Source of the DNA: JBHGAV01 sp041946685
GTDB taxonomy: Bacteria; Acidobacteriota; Terriglobia; Bryobacterales; Bryobacteraceae
Assembly (NCBI GenBank): GCA_041946685.1
Contig: JBHGAV010000074.1
Location: forward strand, 1 to 17,511
Direction of reading: 5' to 3'
Length of the DNA: 17,511 nt
In this document: positions 1 to 5,938 of the stretch, piece after piece
How the letters are laid out: every line of letters begins with the position of its first letter
Numbering within the stretch: the first letter of the stretch is position 1
Notes under the pieces: generated by a model
The model's database searches: none
Told to the model about the DNA's origin: nothing
What the model saw: the letters and a program-made list of their open reading frames with translations, nothing else
Program-made: the position numbers and the translations under genes

Positions 1-52
1 TGCTCCCGCTAGCACCTCAAGCTAGTGCGTCTGCCAATTCCGCCACCTCCGC
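1..52 (-). tRNA. tRNA-Leu(GAG), 3' part cut by the window edge
   Basis: Reading the minus strand from 52 gives a 7-base acceptor 5' strand (GCGGAGG), the TG at positions 8-9, a D arm containing AATTGGCAGA, and an anticodon arm with stem CTAGC/GCTAG around the loop TTGAGGT. The anticodon is GAG (plus-strand bases 16-18), so it reads CUC and CUU leucine codons. The bases after the anticodon stem (GGGAGCA) start the long variable arm typical of class II leucine tRNAs. The T arm, acceptor 3' strand and any CCA lie outside the window. It begins 12 bases after the secG stop on the same strand and is probably co-transcribed with secG. Confidence 0.93.
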
Positions 53-64
53 AGGTGACTTGCG

Positions 65-400
65 CTACTTCGCCGGGGCAGGCTGCTGCGGCGCCGGTGC
101 GGCCGGGGCCGGAGACTTCTGCTGCTGAGTCTGCTGCTTCACGTTGTCCAAGATTGTGCGCGCGCCGCCGCTCCGGGTGGCCAGAATCGCCAGTGAGATC
201 GAGGTCAGCATAAACAGGATGGCGGCCACCGTCGTCGCCTTTGAGAGCACCGTGGCCGAGCCCCGGGGTCCAAACGCGGTCTGCGATCCCATCCCCCCGA
301 ACGCCCCGGCCAAATCCGCCGCCTTCCCGCTTTGGAGCAGCACCACAATCACCAGGAAGACGCACACCAGGACGTGAACAATCGTCAGCAGAATAATCAT
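65..400 (-). CDS. secG: Preprotein translocase subunit SecG
   Basis: SecG is the small auxiliary subunit of the SecYEG channel in the inner membrane; it assists SecA-driven export. The 111-residue protein has the family layout: a membrane helix at about residues 3-22, a conserved cytoplasmic loop with LLQSGKAADL and AFGGMGSQTAFG (about 21-44), and a second helix at about 53-73. After that comes a low-complexity tail rich in Gln, Pro and Ala (about 88-111), which is common in larger SecG proteins. The ATG at 400 begins directly with the first helix and has a purine-rich GGAAAGTAAGG upstream. A strong promoter lies about 50 bases upstream, and a leucine tRNA follows 12 bases after the stop. The nearby genes to the right encode exported proteins, but they lie upstream of the secG promoter and are unrelated in function. 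Confidence 0.96.
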   Translation of the reverse strand: MIILLTIVHVLVCVFLVIVVLLQSGKAADLAGAFGGMGSQTAFGPRGSATVLSKATTVAAILFMLTSISLAILATRSGGARTILDNVKQQTQQQKSPAPAAPAPQQPAPAK

Positions 401-456
401 TTGCCTTACTTTCCGAGCACAACACTACCTCTCCGGCGTGTTACCGGTCTTCTCCA

Positions 457-485
457 AGTATAGAAAACGAGCCGGAGCGGGTCAA
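457..485 (-). promoter_or_regulatory. Sigma-70-type promoter for secG and tRNA-Leu
   Basis: On the minus strand, TTGACC (480-485) is separated by exactly 17 bases from TATACT (457-462). This matches the sigma-70 consensus in five of six bases at the -35 box and five of six at the -10 box, with ideal spacing. Transcription would start near 450, leaving a leader of about 50 bases before the secG ATG at 400. It lies in the 105-base gap between the stop of the Ig-repeat gene and secG, and is the clearest promoter in the window. Confidence 0.75.
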
Positions 486-505
486 ACTGTCCGCCCAACA
501 GCAGC

Positions 506-2593
506 TCAGAAGGTCGCGCTCACGGGCGTCGAACTTCCCGTGGAATTGACGAGTGTGACCGAAACCGACGCGATGGCCGTCATGTTGCCCGACACGGTGA
601 ACGGCTGCGTGTACAGGAACGAACTGCCGAACTGGGCCGAAGAGGCGCCGCCGTACCAGGCGGTGAAGGCGCTGTCGACCGGCACCGTCAATTGAGTGGT
701 TTGGAGATTGCCGCCCGCAGCGCTCGCGAAGCTGAACACCGCCTGCGTGACCTGCCGAGGCGTGGAGTAGCCTGTGATCCGGAGACTGAAGCCCGTACTG
801 GTCCGGTCGGCGATCTGAACCGAGACGATCCTGGGAGCGGTCCTCGCGATCTGCACCGAGCGGGTGGGCGCCGGCGTCGGCGTGATGTCCTGCCCCGCCG
901 CTGAGATCTTGAGCGTGAGGTCGATGCGCCCGGCTATCATCCCGGTCTGCAACGCCGGGGCAGTGGCCGGGAAGGCGCGGGTCTGGCCGGCAGGGATACT
1001 GAAGTTCAGGGTCCGGCCGCCGCTGGAAAACTGAATCGCTGGATCGTCGGATGGTGTTACCGCGTCGGGGATGAAGGTCAGGGTGATGGTCCCAGTGATC
1101 GGCAACGAGTAAGCAGAACTTAGCTGGATGTCAAAGGATGGCTGCTGGGCCGGGCTCACCGTGTCGGCAAGGCCGGTCACGGAGACCACTGGCGGGGGAG
1201 GCATCACCACGGTGAGAGTAAACTGCTTCGACGTGAGCCCGTTGACCGTGACCGTGAAGGTGTAAGTCCCCGGAGCCGTGGGGGTGCCGCTCAGCAAGCC
1301 TGCGGCGCTCAAGCTCAAGCCGGGAGGCGGACCGCTGACCGTCCAGTTGTAAGGCGTGGTGCCTCCCGTAGCCACGAATGTCTGGGAGTAGGTCAATCCC
1401 ACGGTCGCGTTCGGCAGCGGTGAAGACGTTGAGATTGCCGGGGGAGGTACGTTCACGGTCAAGCTGTAGAGTCTTGTTGCCGTGATCCCGGCGGCATCGG
1501 TGACGGAGATCGTGAAGCCAAACAGGCCCGTCTGGGTTGGCGTCCCGCTCACCATCGGCCCGCTCTCCTGGGTGGTGATGAACCTCAGGCCGAGAGGAAG
1601 AGAGCCCGATATCAGCGCCCATCGGCCGTACGGGGGTGTCCCCCCAGTGGCCGTGAAGGACTGGGAGTATGAAACATCCCTCGTAGCACTTGGCAGAGGA
1701 GACTCCGGCATGATCGCGAGCGGGGGGTTGGTGATGGTCAGAGTGAAACTCTGGTCCGCCGATTCACCCGTGCTGTCACTGACTGCAATCCGGAAGCTGT
1801 ACGTTCCCACGGCTTCAGGCTTCCCCTTGATCGTGCCGCCGTCGAGGATCAATCCTTGCGGAAGCACGCCTCCCGCGACAAGCCAATTGCTGTAAGGCGG
1901 GGTGCCATCCGCCGCAGTCAAGGTCAGCGAGTAGTCCACTCCCACCACACCATTTGGCAGCAGGGAAGCCGTTGTGATTCTGACCGGCGGTGGGCCAACG
2001 AGGAGGGTGAAGCGCACCGCCTCCGCGCTGACGCCGACGGAATCCCTCGCTCCGATCGTGAGAGTAAACAAACCTTCTTGCGTGGGGGTGCCGTACAGGA
2101 GCCCGGCGCTGTTCAGAAGCAAGCCCGGAGGGAGAGCGCCGGAGAAGGACCATGTCAATGGAGCGGTCCCGCCGGTTGCGACGAACTGGTGCGTGTAGGG
2201 GCGGCCAATTACGGCCCTCGGCGGGGCGGACGTCGAGATGATCGCAGGAGGCGGGTTGATTATGAAGTCGAGCTTCGTGGCCGTCGGAAGCTGGCCGTTG
2301 TTGATCACATCGATCTGGGCGGTGCCCGGCGACTGTATAAGTGACGAATCGACCGTCGCACGCAGCAACCCGGCGTTGAGATAGTTGGTGGGAAGCAGCG
2401 TGCCGTTCCAGCGAACCCTCGAAACGCCGTCGCCCCTGAAGCCTGACCCGTAGACGGACAACGTGAAGCTGGCCGTGCCCGCAGTTGTCTGAGCGGGGTT
2501 GATGCTCGTGATCACTGGCTGCAGGACCTGAGCCTGCGTGACGATACCCACGCCCAGGATGAGGGCCGCAGAGAACAACAATCCGCGTTTCAT
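506..2593 (-). CDS. Exported protein with four He_PIG-type Ig-like repeats
   Basis: The 695-residue protein has a signal peptide (MKRG then a hydrophobic stretch, likely cleaved after AQA near residue 22). Next is an IPT/TIG-like segment (about 25-112) with PVITSINPAQTTAG and the YGSGF motif. Four tandem He_PIG-like repeats follow (about 114-463), each with a SQ/HQF-ATGGT-PY core, a LPPGL turn and a SGTPT-x-GTY ending. The last roughly 230 residues are a beta-rich domain that I cannot name, with no anchor or sorting signal visible. Such modules usually serve in cell-surface adhesion or sugar binding, but no ligand can be inferred here. The ATG at 2593 is preferred over the adjacent GTG at 2596 because it sits six bases from a perfect GGAGG. 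The ATG overlaps the previous stop by one base, which indicates translational coupling. Confidence 0.82.
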   Translation of the reverse strand: MKRGLLFSAALILGVGIVTQAQVLQPVITSINPAQTTAGTASFTLSVYGSGFRGDGVSRVRWNGTLLPTNYLNAGLLRATVDSSLIQSPGTAQIDVINNGQLPTATKLDFIINPPPAIISTSAPPRAVIGRPYTHQFVATGGTAPLTWSFSGALPPGLLLNSAGLLYGTPTQEGLFTLTIGARDSVGVSAEAVRFTLLVGPPPVRITTASLLPNGVVGVDYSLTLTAADGTPPYSNWLVAGGVLPQGLILDGGTIKGKPEAVGTYSFRIAVSDSTGESADQSFTLTITNPPLAIMPESPLPSATRDVSYSQSFTATGGTPPYGRWALISGSLPLGLRFITTQESGPMVSGTPTQTGLFGFTISVTDAAGITATRLYSLTVNVPPPAISTSSPLPNATVGLTYSQTFVATGGTTPYNWTVSGPPPGLSLSAAGLLSGTPTAPGTYTFTVTVNGLTSKQFTLTVVMPPPPVVSVTGLADTVSPAQQPSFDIQLSSAYSLPITGTITLTFIPDAVTPSDDPAIQFSSGGRTLNFSIPAGQTRAFPATAPALQTGMIAGRIDLTLKISAAGQDITPTPAPTRSVQIARTAPRIVSVQIADRTSTGFSLRITGYSTPRQVTQAVFSFASAAGGNLQTTQLTVPVDSAFTAWYGGASSAQFGSSFLYTQPFTVSGNMTAIASVSVTLVNSTGSSTPVSATF
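1205..2254 (-). repeat. Four tandem He_PIG-like coding repeats, about 260 bp each
   Basis: Within the secreted Ig-like protein, four units lie at roughly 2254-1997, 1990-1727, 1723-1448 and 1441-1205. Each encodes the same order of motifs: an xI-xTxSPLP opening, a Y-SQ-F-ATGG-TPPY core, a LPxGL turn and a GTPT-x-G-x-F/Y closing strand. The first unit diverges at its opening, and the second lacks ATGG, having TAADGTPPY instead. The copies are similar in protein but not identical in DNA, so this is an old domain duplication, not a recent tandem amplification. Confidence 0.8.
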
Positions 2594-3597
2594 CACTCAC
2601 CTCCTTGCTGGACGGCAAGTGATTCGGGAACAAAGACCATGCGGGGCGGAGAAACGGCCGCGTCCAGGAGCCATATGGGGCCATCGCCCGGCTGGTTCAC
2701 GCGAAACGCCGCGCCTCCCGAGAGAGGCTCGAGCGCGGTAACCCGGCAGTTGCAGGGGACCAACGACGATTCACCCCCGCCGAGGCTCAGCGTGACTACG
2801 CCCGCCGGCTCGGAGTTGGCAACCAGAGCGTTGCGGCCATCGGCGGAGGCGACGACGGCCACGGGATTGGAGACTCCTTCAGCCGGCCCGCCGACCTGGG
2901 TCAGCCGGATCGAACCCTCAACGTCGCGCGCCAGCGTCACGGTGCTCGCGCCGCCGTCCGCGATCAGGGCGTCGAGGCTGGAGGGCAGAAAAGCCAGACT
3001 TGGCGACGCCGCAACATAGGAGAGCACCTGCGGACCACCGTCCGGGCGAATCAGCCAGACGGGGCTCCGCTGGCCCGAGGCGAGCAAAATCCCGCCGCCG
3101 CCGTCGGCGACCGCGAGCGCGGCCAGCTCCGCGGTGAGTTGGGGCGCGGCTGTGCTCCAGGACAAGGCCGGGGAGTCCGGGAGGCCGTTAAGGACCGCTA
3201 CCGCCCCAGCCTCGGGATAGTACAGGACCGCCGCGTTGCCAGAGGGGCTGACGGCCAATCGACCAGCCCCGGGGGGCGCAGGCAAATCGGCCACGGAGGG
3301 CGCCGTGCGCAGATCGCGGAACAGGGCGACCCGGCGGTCCGGCGCCAGAAGGGCGAGCGCGTAATCGCGGCCGGTCGAAAAAACGACGTTCTCCGCTTGG
3401 GTGGTTGAAAGCAAAGCGCTGCCCAGAGTGGCCGCGCCGGGAATGCCGATGATGGGACGTACGCCACTGGACGCGTCGGCGACAAAGCCCAGGATGGGAC
3501 CACTGACGGGCGCCGCTTCCTGCGCCGAAATGCCGGCACAAACCAAATAGAGTAAGGCCGTCGAGCCCAGTGTGCGCATGAGAATCGAATTCTCCAT
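2593..3597 (-). CDS. Secreted protein of unknown function, probable beta-propeller fold
   Basis: The 334-residue protein starts with a signal peptide; its hydrophobic core is about residues 9-25, with a likely cleavage at SAQ. The mature part opens with GFVADASSGVRPIIGIPGAA and then shows repeating short hydrophobic strands separated by Gly/Asp/Pro turns, such as RLAVSPSGNAAVLYY, LAVADGGGGILLAS and VAVVASADGRNALVANS. That periodicity, with SPSG and SADG turns, resembles WD40/YVTN-type beta-propellers; I infer the fold and recognise no specific family. The only cysteines in the mature part form a PCNC pair near residue 283. The ATG at 3597 has an AAAGGAGA ribosome site. It is the middle gene of a leftward unit, 18 bases after the Ig/anchor gene and overlapping the Ig-repeat gene. 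It may bind or display a partner at the surface, but nothing shows which. Confidence 0.72.
   Translation of the reverse strand: MENSILMRTLGSTALLYLVCAGISAQEAAPVSGPILGFVADASSGVRPIIGIPGAATLGSALLSTTQAENVVFSTGRDYALALLAPDRRVALFRDLRTAPSVADLPAPPGAGRLAVSPSGNAAVLYYPEAGAVAVLNGLPDSPALSWSTAAPQLTAELAALAVADGGGGILLASGQRSPVWLIRPDGGPQVLSYVAASPSLAFLPSSLDALIADGGASTVTLARDVEGSIRLTQVGGPAEGVSNPVAVVASADGRNALVANSEPAGVVTLSLGGGESSLVPCNCRVTALEPLSGGAAFRVNQPGDGPIWLLDAAVSPPRMVFVPESLAVQQGGE
2597..2606 (-). promoter_or_regulatory. Ten-base Shine-Dalgarno sequence AAGGAGGTGA
   Basis: AAGGAGGTGA on the minus strand is fully complementary to the usual 3' end of bacterial 16S rRNA. It lies inside the last codons of the upstream gene, six bases (measured from GGAGG) before the ATG at 2593. 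This decides the start of the Ig-repeat gene and implies strong translation initiation where the upstream stop overlaps the downstream start. Confidence 0.7.
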
Positions 3598-3615
3598 GGC
3601 GTTTCTCCTTTCTGC

Positions 3616-4248
3616 CTACTGAGGCGGATTGCCCACCGAGGGCGTGCCGGCCGAGATCGTAGTGGGACTCACCGCCGGCGGAGCCGCCGAGGTCGACGTG
3701 CCGTTGCTCTTGCGAGTGGCGAGAACCACCCCACCCGCCGCGGCTCCACCCGCGATGGCCAGGATCGCAATGAGCTTGCCGGAAGCTCCGCCCACCGCCC
3801 CTGCGGTGATGACCGAGTTGACCTGGGTGATGGTCGTACTAGCCGAGACCCCCTCATAGGAGGCCTCCACTTGAATCTGGAACTTTCCCTGGATATCGTT
3901 CACGCGAAGCCCTTCGGCGAAGGCCCGGCCGCGGCTGTCGGTGACGACTTGCAAGGTCCGGGTCCCATTGCTGAACAAACCGCCCGGACCGCTGTCAGGA
4001 AGCCGGAACAGCACCGCGGCCCCGGCTATGGGGCGGCGATTCTCATCCTCGACCTGGACGATGGGCTCGCGGGCGGTGCGCTGCCGGATGTTGTTGATCG
4101 CGCCTTCTCCCTCGACGATCACAATGTTGAGCTTGGCGGGCACTGCGCGCTGCTGCTGGGAAGCGCCCGTGGCAGGCAGAGCCAGCAAAACGCTCAGCAG
4201 CACGGCCAGCAGGGGGCGCAACACCGTTCTGCCTTCTTGTTGTGGCAT
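3616..4248 (-). CDS. Exported Ig-like (Big-1/CarboxypepD_reg-like) protein with C-terminal membrane anchor
   Basis: The 210-residue protein has a signal peptide (about 1-29, ending near TGAS). One beta-sandwich-like domain follows (about 38-145) with EPIVQVEDENRRPIAGAAVLFR and VVTDSRGRAFAEGL. The V-D-NRRPIAGA-V-F pattern followed by T-D-RGRA-AEGL is characteristic of Big-1 and carboxypeptidase-regulatory-like domains. A hydrophobic helix at about 156-177 (KLIAILAIAGGAAAGGVVLA) is followed by RK and a Ser/Thr/Pro tail of about 30 residues. This predicts an N-out, C-in protein held in the membrane by its C-terminal helix. It is the first gene of the leftward three-gene unit and has an AGAGGAG ribosome site. 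It could anchor the two secreted proteins encoded downstream, but that is an inference from gene order. Confidence 0.78.
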   Translation of the reverse strand: MPQQEGRTVLRPLLAVLLSVLLALPATGASQQQRAVPAKLNIVIVEGEGAINNIRQRTAREPIVQVEDENRRPIAGAAVLFRLPDSGPGGLFSNGTRTLQVVTDSRGRAFAEGLRVNDIQGKFQIQVEASYEGVSASTTITQVNSVITAGAVGGASGKLIAILAIAGGAAAGGVVLATRKSNGTSTSAAPPAVSPTTISAGTPSVGNPPQ

Positions 4249-4373
4249 GGCGACTCCTCTCTGTGGGTACGTAGATATTATGGGCCATAGCGCCGGGCGG
4301 TGGTAGTTAACTACTGGCGAATTTCTTCCCGTTCCAGGCCCGCCGCTGGTATTCTGGAGACAAAAGGAGGCTC
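4249..4373. promoter_or_regulatory. Divergent intergenic region controlling both envelope units
   Basis: These 125 bases separate two outward-facing start codons and must hold the promoters of both units. A weak -10-like CATAAT faces left (4277-4282) and a weak TATTCT faces right (4350-4355). Neither has a good -35 box at 16-18 bases, so promoter positions are not settled. The right end carries AAAAGGAGG five bases before ATGATG. The palindrome at 4303-4314 is described separately. Confidence 0.55.
4303..4314. promoter_or_regulatory. Perfect 12-base palindrome GTAGTTAACTAC, possible operator
   Basis: GTAGTTAACTAC equals its own reverse complement over all 12 bases and is AT-richer than its surroundings. 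Its centre is about 60 bases from the leftward ATG (4248) and about 65 from the rightward ATG (4374), so it lies almost at the midpoint of the divergent region. It would also fall near the -35 position of the leftward CATAAT. A dimeric regulator acting on both units is plausible, but the regulator is not in the window. Confidence 0.35.
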
Positions 4374-5258
4374 ATGATGCACCTCCGCAGTTGCCTGGCG
4401 ATCCTTGCCGCGTCCCCGTTTCTGCCGGTCGCCCTCTTGCAGGGCCAGTCCGAAAGACGTTTGAGCGCGCGGGAGATCTTCTACTCCGCGCCGTCCGAGG
4501 CTCAGGCCGTCAAAAAGGCGGCGCCGCCGGCCCAGGCGATCAAGCCCAAGAAGGAGGCTGCCCAGACGGCGAAGAAGCAGCCGCCTGCCCCGCCGGCGCG
4601 TTCGATGGAAGGCGGCGGACTGGTTCCGGCCGCCTACGCGCCGCCGGCCACCTATCCCTTGGGAGTGCGCTACAGCATCCTGCGGCGGGAGGGCGCTGAA
4701 TCGATCGAAGCCGGACCCGATGAAGTCTTCAGGTCGGGCGACCGGATACGCCTGCGCGTGGAGGCCAACGGGAGCGGCTATCTCTACATCATCCACCGCG
4801 GTTCAAGTGGTGTGTGGAAGCCGCTGTTCCCATCCCCGGAGGTTGCGGGCGGGGACAACCGGGTCGAGAAAGGCAAGCCGTACGAGATCCCTCCGGGCCA
4901 TGTGTTCACGTTCGATGAACAGCCCGGGGAAGAGAAGCTGTTCATCGTGTTGAGCCGGAAGCCGGAGCCGGACCTGGAGGGCCTCATCTACTCGCTCAGC
5001 GAAGGCAAGGAGCCCGGCGGGACGCCCAGACGGCAGGAAGAAAAGGTGCTGCTGGCTCAGAACCTGGTGAATATTGGTGACGGACTGGTGGACCGGCTGC
5101 GGAATGTATACGCACGCGACCTGATCATCGAGAAGGTGGACGAGCGTACCCCGCCACCTGCCTCGGGACCCGCCAAGGAAAAGGCTGTCTACGTGGTAAA
5201 TCCCGCGCGTTCGGAGGATTCGCGGGTCGTGGCGGACGTGACGTTGATCCACAAGTGA
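4374..5258 (+). CDS. Exported DUF4384 domain protein (larger of two paralogs)
   Basis: The 294-residue protein has a signal peptide (about 1-24, ending LLQGQ). A short segment SAREIFYSAP follows, then a Lys/Ala/Pro-rich linker (about 44-90) that may span the periplasm or contact the cell wall. The DUF4384-like domain is at about 98-198. It carries the family pattern: an EVFRSGDRIRLRVE strand, GYLYIIHRGSSG, KPLFPSP, then DNRVEKGKPYEIP. A C-terminal part (about 225-294) ends in VTLIHK. DUF4384 is often fused to or encoded beside caspase-family proteases; its function is not established. The start has an ideal AAAAGGAGG site; a second ATG follows immediately at 4377. The next gene starts one base after this stop, so the three rightward genes are probably one operon. 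Confidence 0.83.
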   Translation: MMHLRSCLAILAASPFLPVALLQGQSERRLSAREIFYSAPSEAQAVKKAAPPAQAIKPKKEAAQTAKKQPPAPPARSMEGGGLVPAAYAPPATYPLGVRYSILRREGAESIEAGPDEVFRSGDRIRLRVEANGSGYLYIIHRGSSGVWKPLFPSPEVAGGDNRVEKGKPYEIPPGHVFTFDEQPGEEKLFIVLSRKPEPDLEGLIYSLSEGKEPGGTPRRQEEKVLLAQNLVNIGDGLVDRLRNVYARDLIIEKVDERTPPPASGPAKEKAVYVVNPARSEDSRVVADVTLIHK

Positions 5259-5259
5259 G

Positions 5260-5934
5260 ATGAGACCGGAAATCGCCTTACTTTGCTTTGCTGGCGCTCT
5301 GGCCGCCCAACAGGGCGGGACGAAAACACAGGTCTCCCAGCGGATGGAGATAACCCTGGAACGCCAGCAGGGGGCCGGATGGGTCGCGGTGGATCCGGGC
5401 TTCGTCTTTGAGAAGGGAGACCGGCTCCGGTTCGTCTTTCGCGCCAACTTCGACGGCTACCTCCACGTGATGGACTACGGAACCAGCGGCAGGTTCAGCC
5501 TGCTGTTTCCGCGCGAAGAGACCGGGCAGGACAACAGGATCGAGAGCGGCAAGGAGTACAAGATTCCGGCCACCGAATCGTGGTTCCGCGTGGATGGCCC
5601 CCCCGGACACGACCTGGTCTACTGGCTCGCGAGCCCGGTGCCCCTGGCACAGGGAGGAGCGGGCCCGCCGCCGCCCAAGGAAGGCGGGCCGCCCAAGACG
5701 CTGCTCCCGCGCTGCGACGATTCCATCTTTCGCGCACGCGGCTTGTGCATCGATTCGAGCGCCGGTCTGCGTGCGGTTCCGGAGACCGAGGATCTGCCCG
5801 GGAGTCTGCGAGATATTCCCCGGACGCGCAGCCGGGAACTGGTCATCGTGAGGAAGGGGGAGGGTACGGTGGTCTCGTCTCCGGTGAAGCTCACCGGTCC
5901 GGTGATCTACGAATTCCACTTGGCCCACAAGTAA
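5260..5934 (+). CDS. Exported DUF4384 domain protein (smaller paralog)
   Basis: The 224-residue protein has a short signal peptide (about 1-16, ending LAAQ) and a DUF4384-like domain at about 30-128. It contains FVFEKGDRLRFVFRANFDGYLHV, here split as a GDRLRF strand and a DGYLHV strand, then LLFP and DNRIESGKEYKIP. These align in order with the preceding gene product, and both proteins end in a similar hydrophobic strand followed by HK (FHLAHK here, VTLIHK there). It lacks the Lys/Ala/Pro linker and instead has a Pro/Gly-rich insert (about 133-150). Two cysteines (about 152 and 163) could form a disulfide. The ATG follows the previous stop by one base, and the caspase gene starts four bases after its own stop. 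A duplicated partner of the caspase is a reasonable inference, not a demonstrated role. Confidence 0.82.
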   Translation: MRPEIALLCFAGALAAQQGGTKTQVSQRMEITLERQQGAGWVAVDPGFVFEKGDRLRFVFRANFDGYLHVMDYGTSGRFSLLFPREETGQDNRIESGKEYKIPATESWFRVDGPPGHDLVYWLASPVPLAQGGAGPPPPKEGGPPKTLLPRCDDSIFRARGLCIDSSAGLRAVPETEDLPGSLRDIPRTRSRELVIVRKGEGTVVSSPVKLTGPVIYEFHLAHK

Positions 5935-5938
5935 CGTC

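Noticed and set aside
1815..2684. 289-codon minus-strand frame overlapping the Ig-repeat and propeller-like genes
   Set aside because: It overlaps two supported genes in another frame, is Arg/His-rich and has no signal peptide or domain.
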